From positions 18,921 to 31,634 of the forward strand of contig DCHN01000073.1 in NCBI GenBank assembly GCA_002315995.1: 12,714 bases of DNA, written 5' to 3'. This document shows, in pieces, positions 1 to 8,900 of this stretch. The DNA comes from Bacteroidales bacterium UBA1751 (GTDB taxonomy: Bacteria; Bacteroidota; Bacteroidia; Bacteroidales; UBA932). The notes below the pieces were generated by a model, which ran no database searches, was not told the DNA's origin, and worked only from the letters and a program-made list of their open reading frames with translations. A program made the translations under genes and the position numbers. The first letter of the stretch is position 1. Each line of letters opens with the position of its first letter.

Positions 1-571
1 CTTTGGCAGAACCGGAGCCGAAGGTGGAGTTGAGAAGCATATCGGAGAGGGCCGCCTTGGCCTCCTCAAGATTCTGAGCTATAACAACACCCTTGCCCGC
101 AGCAAGTCCATCGTATTTGAGCACTGCCGGGAAAGGTCTGGATGAGACATATTCAAGAGCCTGGTCATAATTTGTGAAGCTTCTGTAACCCGCAGTAGGA
201 ATGTCATACTTTGCCATAAGCCTCTTGGCGAACTCCTTGCTGCTCTCAATCTGGGTTGCAGCTGCAGTGTGACCGAAAATCCTAAGTCCAGCCGCCCGGA
301 AGGCATCAACAATTCCCTTTGCAAGAGCCGCCTCAGGGCCAACAACCGTAAGGTCAATTCTATGCTCAAGGGCAAACGCCTTCAGCCCCTCCACATCCGT
401 ATCCTTAACTGGAACGCACACAACGCCCGAGCCACCTACCACCGATGCGGCAATGCCAGCGTTTCCTGGCGCACAATATATTTCAGCCACCTGCAGCGAT
501 TTGCACAGCGCATCAACAATGGCGTGACATCTTCCACCGCCACCAACTACCAGAACTCTCTTGTCTCTCAT
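1..571 (-). CDS. purD: Phosphoribosylamine-glycine ligase (GAR synthetase), N-terminal part; runs off the left edge
   Basis: PurD joins phosphoribosylamine and glycine with ATP to give glycinamide ribonucleotide, step 2 of purine synthesis, in the cytoplasm. The first 190 residues are present, out of about 420-430 usual for the family. Seen: a Gly-rich N-terminal loop VVGGGGRCHA (residues 8-17), APGNAG (34-39), VGPEAALAKGIVDAFRAAGL (77-96), an ATP-grasp entry SKEFAKRLM (111-119), and DGLAAGKGVV (154-163). The ATG at 571 matches the usual family start. It is the last gene seen in the cluster, 61 bases after purH, with a terminator-like hairpin between them. Odd: the family motif GGREHA reads GGRCHA here (Cys15 for Glu), IFGPT reads IFGHT (His101), and K-A-DGLAAGKG has Tyr for Ala. 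The reading frame is open to the window edge, so it is probably functional. Identification is firm. Confidence 0.95.
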   Translation of the reverse strand, partial: MRDKRVLVVGGGGRCHAIVDALCKSLQVAEIYCAPGNAGIAASVVGGSGVVCVPVKDTDVEGLKAFALEHRIDLTVVGPEAALAKGIVDAFRAAGLRIFGHTAAATQIESSKEFAKRLMAKYDIPTAGYRSFTNYDQALEYVSSRPFPAVLKYDGLAAGKGVVIAQNLEEAKAALSDMLLNSTFGSGSAK

Positions 572-592
572 ACTGAATGTGTAATCTATTTT

Positions 593-627
593 GAAAAGAT
601 TCCGGAGCATCTTTTATCTCCGGAACC
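593..627 (-). terminator. Terminator-like or attenuator hairpin between purH and purD
   Basis: In the transcribed direction the stem is TTCCGGAG paired with CTCCGGAA, around a 10-base loop (608-617). It extends by one G-T and one G-C pair at the base and is followed by TTTTC. It starts six bases after the purH stop codon and ends 22 bases before the purD ATG. The T tract is only four long, so full termination is unlikely. Partial termination or RNA processing that lowers purD relative to purH is a reasonable inference. Confidence 0.5.
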
Positions 628-632
628 GCTTT

Positions 633-2165
633 TTAGTGTTTGAAGTGCCTTACTCCTGTAAAGAGCATTGCAATTCCAAGCTCATTGGCCTTTGCAATAC
701 ACTCCTGGTCACGAATGCTGCCACCCGGCTGAACTATTGCAGTTACACCATGCTTTGCTGCAAGAGCAACCGTATCATCAAATGGAAGGAAGCCGTCTGA
801 AGCAAGAATAAGGCCTTGAGTGAATCCAGCCTCGTTGGCCTGCTTGAGGGCAATTTCTGCCGAACCTACACGGTTTGTCTGACCTGCACCAACACCCAAT
901 GTCCTTTTGTTCAGGACAATTGAAATGGCATTTGACTTCACATGCTTAACAATCTTCCAACCGAACTGGAGGTCTATCATCTGCTCAGCAGTAGGCTTTA
1001 CCTTTGTAACGCACATTTCAGGGGTAAGAGTCTCAACGAAGGTATCCTGCTGCTGAACAAGCATTCCACCGGCAACACCAACATACTGTGTCACACTCTC
1101 GCCGCTGCGTCTCATATCAACCTTCATCACACGCAGATTCTTCTTTGTAGCAAGAATCTCCAGCGCCTCAGGAGTATAGTCAGGAGCAATTACAATCTCA
1201 AGGAAAATAGGCTTCATTCCAAGGGCAACCTCCTTTGTAACAGGACGGTTCACACCAACAATGCCGCCATAGATACTTACCTTATCGGCCTCGTAGGCAC
1301 TCTGCCAAGCCTCCTCAATTGTATCACCAATTGCTGCACCGCAAGGGTTCATATGCTTGAGGGCAACACAGAAAGGCTCGTCAAAGTCCCTTAGAACTGA
1401 GAGTGCCGCATTTGCATCCTGAATATTGTTGTACGAGAGCTCCTTGCCCTGAATCTGCTCTGCAAAAGAGAGGGCGAAAGGAATCTTCTCCCCAACCTGC
1501 GAATAGAAGTTTGCACTCTGGTGAGGGTTCTCGCCATAACGGAGCGGCTGCTTTATGTCGTACTCCAGGAATAGCTTCTCAGGAAGTCCAGCCTGCTTTC
1601 TCATATATGTTGCAATGCAGCTATCGTACTGCGCCGTATGTGTATATGCCTTTGCACTCAGCTTCAATCTGGTCTCACGGGTAGTATTTCCATTAGCCTT
1701 AATCTCAGCAATTACAGTATCATAATCTGCAGGGTCGCAAACAATGGTTACATCCCTCCAGTTCTTTGCAGCGCTGCGAACCATTGAAGGACCTCCAATG
1801 TCAATGTTCTCAATGGCATCCTCCATTGTAACACCCTCCTTTGCAATTGTCTGACGGAAAGGATAGAGGTTCACGCATACAAGGTCAATTGTCTCAATCT
1901 CATTCTCCTTGAGGGTTGCCATATGCTCAGGAATATCCCTGCGGGCAAGAATACCTCCGTGAACCTTCGGATGAAGAGTCTTCACTCTGCCGTCACATAT
2001 CTCAGGGAAGCCGGTGACTTCACTTATACCAATGGTCTTCACACCTTTGCTCTCAAGAAGCTTCTGTGTACCGCCTGTGGCAATTATCTCCCAGCCCATA
2101 CCCTGAAGCTGCTGGACAAACTCCACAAGACCGCTTTTGTCGCTTACGCTAACTAATGCTCTCAT
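633..2165 (-). CDS. purH: Bifunctional AICAR formyltransferase / IMP cyclohydrolase
   Basis: PurH carries out the last two steps to IMP: it formylates AICAR with 10-formyl-tetrahydrofolate, then closes the ring. The 510 residues fit the Bacillus-type family length. The N-terminal IMP cyclohydrolase (MGS-like) domain shows VSVSDKSGL (6-14), IATGGTQKLL (28-37), TGFPEICDGRVKTLHPKVHGG (51-71) and IDIGGPSMVRSAAKN (121-135). The C-terminal transformylase domain shows LRYGENPHQ (208-216), ELSYNNIQDANAA (242-254) and the catalytic Lys270-His271 pair in KHMNPCG. It ends with the typical GIAMLFTGVRHFKH. The start is the ATG at 2165. The 29-base A/T-rich gap to purN holds no hairpin, so co-transcription with purN is likely. 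Nothing in the active sites looks damaged. Identification is very secure. Confidence 0.98.
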   Translation of the reverse strand: MRALVSVSDKSGLVEFVQQLQGMGWEIIATGGTQKLLESKGVKTIGISEVTGFPEICDGRVKTLHPKVHGGILARRDIPEHMATLKENEIETIDLVCVNLYPFRQTIAKEGVTMEDAIENIDIGGPSMVRSAAKNWRDVTIVCDPADYDTVIAEIKANGNTTRETRLKLSAKAYTHTAQYDSCIATYMRKQAGLPEKLFLEYDIKQPLRYGENPHQSANFYSQVGEKIPFALSFAEQIQGKELSYNNIQDANAALSVLRDFDEPFCVALKHMNPCGAAIGDTIEEAWQSAYEADKVSIYGGIVGVNRPVTKEVALGMKPIFLEIVIAPDYTPEALEILATKKNLRVMKVDMRRSGESVTQYVGVAGGMLVQQQDTFVETLTPEMCVTKVKPTAEQMIDLQFGWKIVKHVKSNAISIVLNKRTLGVGAGQTNRVGSAEIALKQANEAGFTQGLILASDGFLPFDDTVALAAKHGVTAIVQPGGSIRDQECIAKANELGIAMLFTGVRHFKH

Positions 2166-2194
2166 ATATTGTTGTTTGTTTTTTATTTCAATGA

Positions 2195-2773
2195 TTATTT
2201 CACCGCACCTGTAAGCAGTTTCAGCACCGTATCTACATAAAGCTGATGCTCAATTACCTGCCCCAGCCTGTGAACCTCCGCCGCATCGGAACCTTCGTAG
2301 TCAAACGAACGCTGCGCTATGATCTTTCCACCGTCAAGCGCTGCATTCACCCAATGGATAGTGATACCAAACACCTTCACACCATACTCCACCGCATCCT
2401 CAACGGCATGCGCCCCCTTGAACGATGGAAGAAGCGAAGGATGGATGTTTATTATCTTTCCTTCATATCTTGAAAGAAGAGTGTCACCCACTATTCTCAT
2501 ATAACCGGCAAGGCATACAAGGTCAACCCCCCTCTCATCCATCATATCTGAAATCACCCCCTCGAACTCGCTCTTTGAGCCATAGCTCTTGGGAGAGAAT
2601 ACAAAGCTCTCGACACCGAAACGCTCTGCTCTGGCAATTACAGCCGCACCGGGCTTGTCGCACACCATAAGGACTATGCGCGCAACGCCCTTGAGCGCAC
2701 CTGCCTCACAAGCCTGTGCAAGAGCCTCGAAGTTGGTACCACTTCCGCTGGCAAAAACCGCAATGTTTTTCAT
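2195..2773 (-). CDS. purN: Phosphoribosylglycinamide formyltransferase (GAR transformylase)
   Basis: PurN moves a formyl group from 10-formyl-tetrahydrofolate to GAR, giving FGAR. At 192 residues it has the family size (about 190-215). Seen: FASGSGTNFEAL (7-18) at the substrate phosphate loop, LAGYMRIV (88-95), and the catalytic set Asn109 and His111 in INIHPSLLPSFKG with Asp147 in LDGG. The usual HFV(T/D)DELDGG segment reads HWVNAALDGG, so the catalytic Asp stays but nearby acidic residues are lost. Its ATG overlaps the purM stop by four bases (ATGA), which points to translational coupling. This is the folate-dependent enzyme, so no formate-dependent PurT needs to be assumed. Confidence 0.97.
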   Translation of the reverse strand: MKNIAVFASGSGTNFEALAQACEAGALKGVARIVLMVCDKPGAAVIARAERFGVESFVFSPKSYGSKSEFEGVISDMMDERGVDLVCLAGYMRIVGDTLLSRYEGKIINIHPSLLPSFKGAHAVEDAVEYGVKVFGITIHWVNAALDGGKIIAQRSFDYEGSDAAEVHRLGQVIEHQLYVDTVLKLLTGAVK

Positions 2774-3795
2774 AAAATGGAAACGCCCTCCTTGTTGGTC
2801 ACCTTTCCAATTACCGATGCCCTCTCACCACACTTCTCAAGTATGGAGATTACCTTTGGAGCATCCTTCTCATCTACAACGGCAATCATGCCAATGCCCA
2901 TATTGAAGATGTTGAACATCTCCCTGTGAGGAACACCGCCCCACTTCTCAAGCATCCTGAATACAGGAAGAATCTCCCAGGTGCCCTCCTTTATTTCAAG
3001 GCCCTGGCCCTCGTGGAGAACCCTTGGTATATTCTCATCAAAACCACCGCCTGTAATATGGCAGATACCGTGAACATCCACATTGCGAATAACCTCAAGC
3101 ATCTGCTTTACATATATCTTGGTTGGTGTAAGAAGAACCTCGCCAAGTTTGCGTCCTCCGAACTCCGCAATGGCATCATCATATTTCAATCCCGCATCTG
3201 CAACAATCTTGCGTACAAGAGAGAAGCCATTCGAGTGAACACCGCTTGATGCAACACCCACAAGCACATCACCAACCTTGACCTTGCTTCCGTCAATGAG
3301 CTTTGACTTCTCAACCACACCGGTGGTATATCCTGCAATATCATACTCACCATCTGAGTACATTCCAGGCATCTCTGCAGTTTCACCTCCAACGAGCGCG
3401 CATCCTGCCTGGCGGCACCCTTCGGCCACTCCAGCCACAATTGCCTCAACCTTCTGTGGAATATTGTGCCCGAGAGCAACATAATCGAGGAAAATCAGAG
3501 GCTCGGCACCCTGTGCAAGCACATCATTCACGCACATTGCAACAGCATCAATACCTATGGTATCGTGCTTGTCCATTGCAAAGGCAATTTTGAGTTTGGT
3601 ACCTACGCCATCTGTACCGCTTACAAGAATAGGTTCCTTCACACCCAGTGAAGAGAGGTCGAACATGCCCCCGAAGGAGCCTATGTTGCCCATCATACCC
3701 TTGCGTGCAGTAGATGCTACATGCTGTTTGATTCTGCGTACAACCTCGTATCCTGCCTCGAGGTTCACGCCTGCGTTCTCATAACTTTGTGCCAT
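2770..3795 (-). CDS. purM: Phosphoribosylformylglycinamidine cyclo-ligase (AIR synthetase)
   Basis: PurM closes the imidazole ring of FGAM with ATP to give AIR. The protein is 341 residues, close to the 345 of E. coli PurM. Seen: the N-terminal YENAGVNLEAGYE (5-17), SGTDGVGTKLKIA (59-71), GIDAVAMCVNDVLAQGAEPLIFLDY (81-105, nucleotide and Mg binding), GGETAEMPGMY (136-146), and later HITGGGFDENIPR and FNIFNMGIGM. The frame is open upstream to an ATG at 3888, but that would run 82 bases into purF and add 31 residues that do not resemble the family. The ATG at 3795 gives the usual MAQSYENAGV-like start. Only 11 bases separate it from the purF stop, and it overlaps purN by four bases. No anomalies are seen. 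Confidence 0.97.
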   Translation of the reverse strand: MAQSYENAGVNLEAGYEVVRRIKQHVASTARKGMMGNIGSFGGMFDLSSLGVKEPILVSGTDGVGTKLKIAFAMDKHDTIGIDAVAMCVNDVLAQGAEPLIFLDYVALGHNIPQKVEAIVAGVAEGCRQAGCALVGGETAEMPGMYSDGEYDIAGYTTGVVEKSKLIDGSKVKVGDVLVGVASSGVHSNGFSLVRKIVADAGLKYDDAIAEFGGRKLGEVLLTPTKIYVKQMLEVIRNVDVHGICHITGGGFDENIPRVLHEGQGLEIKEGTWEILPVFRMLEKWGGVPHREMFNIFNMGIGMIAVVDEKDAPKVISILEKCGERASVIGKVTNKEGVSIL

Positions 3796-3806
3796 TTTCA
3801 AATATA

Positions 3807-5159
3807 TTAATCTTCGTCTTCTGTGTAAAGGGCTGTTGGATACTCGCCGGTGAAGCATGCCTGACATGGATCTGCACAGCCAAAACATGACTCACGTGTC
3901 GATTCAGGTGAAAGATACCCAAGAGAATCCGCTCCAATTGCCTTGCATGCCTGGTCAAGAGTTCTCTTTGAACAGAGAAGCTCCGCGCTCGTTGATGTAT
4001 CAACACCGTAGAAGCAAGGATACTTCATCATTGGGCTTGCAATTCTCACGTGAACCTCCTTTGCACCCGCCTCCTTGAGAAGCTTTACAATCTTCAGCGA
4101 TGTTGTACCACGAACAATGGAGTCATCAACAAGGGCAATCTTCTTCCCCTTTACAACACTTACAACAGGGCAGAGCTTCATCTTCACCCCAAGTTCACGC
4201 ATCTCCTGCACCGGCTGAATGAAGGTTCTTCCAACATATTTATGCTTTATAAGTCCCATTTCGTATGGAATACCGCTCTCCTGGCTGTAACCCATAGCGG
4301 CGCTCAAACTGCTCTCTGGAACGCCAACTACAATGTCAGCATCTGCCGGACACTCCCTGTAGAGCCTGCGGCCCGCCTCCATACGGTACTTGTGCACGTT
4401 GCATCCGTCAATGTCACTATCGGGGCGTGCAAAATATATATACTCCATTGCACACATACGGCGTTTCTGGAAACGGCTGTACTGCCTGCTCCTGAGGCCT
4501 TTGTGGTCAATGGTAATAATCTCTCCCGGCTCAACGTCACGAATGAACTCAGCACCCATTATCTCAAATGCGCAGGACTCGCTCGCTACAACATAACCGT
4601 CTCCAAGCTTTCCCACAGCCAGAGGCTTTATACCATACTTGTCACGGCAGGCATAGAGCCTGTTCCTTGTCATAATTATGAAGGTGAAACCACCCTCCAT
4701 CATATTGAGCGCCGAGTGTATGTTTCCAATACGGTCTTCATCGCTCTCTTTCTTAATGAGATGGGCAAGAATCTCGCTGTCGGTGAGGGTCTGGAAAATG
4801 TCACCGCGTTTCCAGAGCCAATCTGCAATTTGAGCGGAATTCACCAGATTGCCATCGCTGGCAATGGCAAAATCACCGGCCTTGTGGTGGAAGAAGAGAG
4901 GCCCCACATTGTCAATACCTCCCTTTGAAACATTGGCATAACGCACGGAACCCACTCCTATTGAGCCCTTCAGCGGCTCAATTGCGCCAGGATTGAAAAC
5001 CTCATTCACCAGCCCCAGTCCACGATATCTGTGCTCGCAACCCTCCTGGTCAAACGTTACGATTCCCGCTCCCTCCTGGCCTCTGTGCTGAAGGTTGTGA
5101 AGTCCGTAAAAAATAACTGTTGAAGCGCCCTGCACTCCGTAAACACCAACTACTCCCAT
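3807..5159 (-). CDS. purF: Amidophosphoribosyltransferase, Bacillus type, lacking the catalytic glutaminase cysteine
   Basis: PurF starts the pathway, displacing the pyrophosphate of PRPP with ammonia released from glutamine to give phosphoribosylamine. The 450 residues align throughout with Bacillus PurF. Residues 1-230 are the Ntn-type glutaminase domain (YGLHNLQHRGQEGAG, 18-32; FQTLTDSEILAHLI, 122-135). Residues 230-450 are the phosphoribosyltransferase domain, with RRMCAMEYIYFARPDS (233-248), KYVGRTFIQP (307-316) and the PRPP loop ALVDDSIVRGTTS (342-354). Likely Fe-S cysteines are C236, C382, C428 and C432 (normal CxxC spacing is CxxxC here). Odd: the protein starts MGVVGVYG, where the family has (M)CGVxGIxG, so the N-terminal nucleophile Cys is absent. 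The frame has a stop two codons upstream, so no propeptide or alternative start can supply it. RYAT reads RYAN (Asn76) and HNGNL reads SDGNL (Asp102), whereas Arg73 and Asp127 are kept. Inference: no glutaminase activity, possibly ammonia-dependent synthesis. Confidence 0.93.
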   Translation of the reverse strand: MGVVGVYGVQGASTVIFYGLHNLQHRGQEGAGIVTFDQEGCEHRYRGLGLVNEVFNPGAIEPLKGSIGVGSVRYANVSKGGIDNVGPLFFHHKAGDFAIASDGNLVNSAQIADWLWKRGDIFQTLTDSEILAHLIKKESDEDRIGNIHSALNMMEGGFTFIIMTRNRLYACRDKYGIKPLAVGKLGDGYVVASESCAFEIMGAEFIRDVEPGEIITIDHKGLRSRQYSRFQKRRMCAMEYIYFARPDSDIDGCNVHKYRMEAGRRLYRECPADADIVVGVPESSLSAAMGYSQESGIPYEMGLIKHKYVGRTFIQPVQEMRELGVKMKLCPVVSVVKGKKIALVDDSIVRGTTSLKIVKLLKEAGAKEVHVRIASPMMKYPCFYGVDTSTSAELLCSKRTLDQACKAIGADSLGYLSPESTRESCFGCADPCQACFTGEYPTALYTEDED

Positions 5160-5170
5160 ATTTCAAAATC

Positions 5171-5890
5171 TTAATTCAACGAACCGGAGAGTTTTGCATA
5201 AACCTCCCTGTATGATGCAACTACATCGCTCAAATCCTTGAGGAATCTCCTCTTGTCGAGAATGTTTCCTGTTTTCATATCGCAAAGGCGGCATGTATCA
5301 GGAGTAATCTCATCAGAAATAATAAGCTCCCCATTGTCAACTGCCCTTCCGAATTCGAGCTTCACATCAATCATATCAATTCCAGCCTTGGCAAAGACCT
5401 TGAGAAGAATATCGTTGGTCTGCCTTGCAACCTTGTATATCATATCCAACTCCTCCCTGTTAACAAGCCCGAGAAGAATTGCGTGGTGTCCGTTAATCAT
5501 AGGGTCGCCCAGCTCCTCATTGTTGAAATGCATGTCAACAATAGGTTCTGAAGGAACAGTACCCTCAGGAATGCCAAGCCTCTGAACAAGAGAGCCGGCA
5601 ATCTTATTGCGAACAATAAGTTCAAGAGGAATCACCTCAATTTTGCGGCAGAGCATCTCCTTCTCACCGGCCAACTCAATGAAATGAGTCTTTATACCAT
5701 TTTCGTTGAGAATATTGAGAAGCATTGCAGAAATTCTGTTGTTGATTTCGCCCTTCCCCTTGAAAACCGCCTTCTTAATTGAGTTGTAGCCCATTGTCAC
5801 ATCCTTGAAATGGATGATGATTCTGCCGGGATCGTCGGTTGCAAAAACCCTCTTCTCCCTTCCGTTGAAAATTACATCTCTCTTTTCCAT
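5171..5890 (-). CDS. purC: SAICAR synthetase homologue, second copy (Bacillus/E. coli type)
   Basis: The PurC family joins CAIR and aspartate with ATP to give SAICAR. The 239 residues align with Bacillus and E. coli PurC along the full length. Retained: Lys13, GKGEINNRIS (45-54), VRNKIAGSLVQRLGIPEG (93-110) with Arg94 and Ser100 that bind CAIR in E. coli, KLEFG (177-181), and DEITPDTCRL (193-202) with Arg201. Changed: the Lys of the GKxK motif is Arg11 (NGREK). The N-terminal loop that usually reads like D-[ST]-A-T-A-F-[ND]-G is DVTMGYNSI (30-38). The Trp of RLWD is Cys203. The ATG at 5890 gives MEKRDVIFNG; a TTG at 5899 is possible but less likely. It lies 11 bases from purF and 30 bases after purL. 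A different PurC is encoded at the start of the operon, so this copy may be redundant, specialised or weakened. Confidence 0.85.
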   Translation of the reverse strand: MEKRDVIFNGREKRVFATDDPGRIIIHFKDVTMGYNSIKKAVFKGKGEINNRISAMLLNILNENGIKTHFIELAGEKEMLCRKIEVIPLELIVRNKIAGSLVQRLGIPEGTVPSEPIVDMHFNNEELGDPMINGHHAILLGLVNREELDMIYKVARQTNDILLKVFAKAGIDMIDVKLEFGRAVDNGELIISDEITPDTCRLCDMKTGNILDKRRFLKDLSDVVASYREVYAKLSGSLN

Positions 5891-5920
5891 ACGTTGCAAC
5901 AGTTTATCTTTAACCTATTC

Positions 5921-8900
5921 TCACTCTTGAATTCCGCCTCTGAAATATCTCACTGCATTCTCAAAGAGCGGCTGAGCAAGGTTGCCGCTTATATTCTTGA
6001 AGTTGTTCTTCTCATACCTCTCGGTATGTCCCATCTTGCCAAGAATATGACCGTCAGGGCTCAAAATACCCTCAATGTCATAGTACGAACCATTAGGATT
6101 CTCCGCATAACGGAAAGCCACCTGACCCTTTGCAAAGAGCTCTTTGGCCAACTGCGGGTTAACCACGAACTTGCCCTCTCCGTGGCTTATTGCAATTGAG
6201 TGCTCCTCGCCGAGTTTCAGGCCGGCAAGCCAAGGTGAATGCTGCGATGATACAACGGTTGTAGTCATCTGGCTTATATGTCGGTTTATATCGTTGCGGA
6301 AAAGTGTAGGCGAATCTGCAGTTACACGTCCAAGATGTCCGTAAGGAAGCAGACCGCTCTTTACAAGAGCCTGGAATCCGTTGCAGATGCCAATAATAAG
6401 GCCGTCACGCTCCAAAAGCGCCTCAATTGCCGCAGCAACCTTGGCATTGTTTATAACAGCCGCTATGAACTTGCCGCTTCCATCGGGCTCATCTCCTGAA
6501 GAGAATCCACCGCAGAATGCAATTATATGGCTCTTTGATATCTCCTTTGCAAGCTGCTCAATTGACTCGAGCACATCCCTCTCCGTAAGATTTCTGAAGA
6601 TGAATCTGTTAACAACGGCTCCCGCCTTGCGGAACGCCTTTGCAGTATCATAGTCGCAGTTGCTTCCAGGGAATACCGGCAGACACACAACCGGATGCTC
6701 AACAGCAGGGAAGCGGTACTTCATATTGCTGCAATCCAGCCCCGCCTCAGCCCCGGTATTTTCAATCTTTCCGCTAAAGTGAGGCTTCACGCTCACCGGA
6801 TATATCTTTGAATATCTCCCGAGGTTGCTCTCATAGAGCTCCTTGCCGGAGATCTTCTCTCCGTTTATCTCAATAATGCCGTTGGAGGTAACCTTTCCTA
6901 TCTCCACCGCATTCTCAAAGTCAAGGGCTCCGCAGCTCTCAACTACAAGGGAGCCGTAACTCATATTGAAGAGTAAACTATCGGCCAGGTTGGCAACAAC
7001 GCCCATTCCATTTCCAAAGGACATCTTTGCAAGCGCCTCAGCAACTCCGCCGAAGCCCACTGCCCAAGCCGATACAATGTTGCCGCAGAGTATCTGGCTT
7101 CTGGTGTAGTTCCAGTTCCTCTTGAGCATATCGGTATCCGGCATATAGTTCTCAAGCGCCTTGTGGCTTATGAGATATATGCGGTTCCCGGCCTGCTTGA
7201 ACTCAGGGGTTATGATATTGTCGGAACTCTCGGTTGTAATACCGAAAGCTATGAGTGTAGGAGGAACGTTAATATCCTCGAATGTACCGCTCATTGAATC
7301 CTTTCCTCCAATTGAAGGGAGCTCAAGCGCGGCCTGCATCTTCAGCGCACCAAGGAGGGCGCTAAGCGGTTTGCCCCAACTGTGCGGATTGCTTCCCATT
7401 CTCTCGAAGTACTCCTGATAGGAGAATCTCATTCTGCTGAAGTCGGCACCTGTGCTCACAACCTTTGTGCAAGCCTCAACAACTGCGTATGCAGCGCCGT
7501 GGTACGGGCTCCATGTTGAAATGGCAGGATTGTATCCGAACGCCATAACGCTGGCTGTATCTGTATATCCATCAACAGGCAGCTTCTGCACGGAAGCCTG
7601 CGCCTCGGTTGACTGGAACTTTCCACCGTATGGCATTACAACTGTTGAACGTCCAATTGTTGAGTCGAACATCTCCACAAGCCCCTTCTGCGAAGCCACG
7701 TTAGCCTCGGCCATAAGGTTGTTCATCTTCTGGGCAAGAGTTGAACCCTCAGGCTGCTTTGCAAAAGGATTCCTCTTTTCAACGCCTCCTATTGCAGCCT
7801 TTGAGTAGTGCTTTGCACCGGCACTGTCTATGAATTCACGGCTGAGGTCGCAGACTACGGCATCACCGTTGAATATTCTCATCCGGCCCGTGTCAGTAAC
7901 GTTGGCAACGTATGTAACCTCAACGTTGTCTTCATTGCAGTATGACTCGAACTTCTCCCTATCTTTTGCCTCAACCACTACAGCCATTCTCTCCTGCGAC
8001 TCACTTATTGCAAGCTCTGTTGCATTGAGGCCGGTATATTTCACAGGCACTCTGTTCAACCATATATCAAGGCCATCGGCAAGCTCACCAATTGCAACGC
8101 TCACTCCACCGGCACCGAAGTCGTTCGATTTCTTTATAAGGCGTGTAACCTCAGGCCTGCGGAAGAGTCTCTGAAGTTCTCTCTCAACAGGAGCATTTCC
8201 CTTCTGAACCTCACTTCCACAAGTCTCGAGCGAACTCTCCGTGTGCTCCTTTGAAGAGCCGGTTGCTCCACCAACTCCGTCGCGTCCGGTACGTCCGCCA
8301 AGCAGAAGAATAACATCTGAAGGAGCAGGTCTCTCCCTTCTTACATTCTCCGCCTTAACCGCTCCTACAACAGCACCCACCTCCATTCTCTTTGCAACGT
8401 AACCGTTGTCATATATCTCACGCACACAAGTTGTTGCAAGACCTATCTGGTTTCCGTAGCTTGAATATCCGGCAGCTGCCTTCTTGCTTATTATCTGCTG
8501 TGGCAGCTTTCCCGCAAGGGTGCTCTCCACGCTGGCTGTTATATCACCTGCACCAGTTACGCGCATTGCCTGATATACGTATGACCTTCCGGAAAGAGGG
8601 TCTCTTATTGCTCCGCCCAGACAGGTTGAAGCGCCTCCGAAAGGCTCAATTTCGGTTGGATGGTTATGTGTCTCATTCTTGAACTGAAGGAGCCACTTCT
8701 CATCCTTACCGTCAACCTTCACATTTACAAATATGCTGCATGCATTGTTCTCCTCACTCTGCTCCTGGTCGTCAAGCTTTCCAACACTCTTCAAATAGCG
8801 AGCCCCAATTGTTGCAAGCTCCATAAGGCAGAGGCTCTTGCCGCTGCGGCCAAGTTTCTCCCTCATGTCATGGAACATTCCAAGAGTGCTCTCAATCTCA

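Noticed and set aside
2166..2194. Possible regulatory gap between purN and purH
   Set aside because: It is short and A/T-rich, with no inverted repeat or promoter motif.
3799..3806. TATATTTG before purM, matching the -7 element TAnnTTTG
   Set aside because: It is three bases from the purM ATG, would give a nearly leaderless transcript, and has only TTTA at the -33 place; likely chance in an A/T-rich gap.
3796..3888. Longer purM reading from an ATG at 3888
   Set aside because: It would add 31 Arg-rich residues unlike the family and overlap purF by 82 bases; the ATG at 3795 fits the homologues.
4050..4928. Open plus-strand frame of 292 codons opposite purF
   Set aside because: It lies wholly within purF, has no recognisable domain, and its composition is what antisense reading of a biased coding sequence gives.
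5893..5900. GTTGCAAC palindrome in the purL-purC2 gap
   Set aside because: It is a single 8-base palindrome with no T tract or promoter near it, and it overlaps a possible TTG start; too little to call a site.
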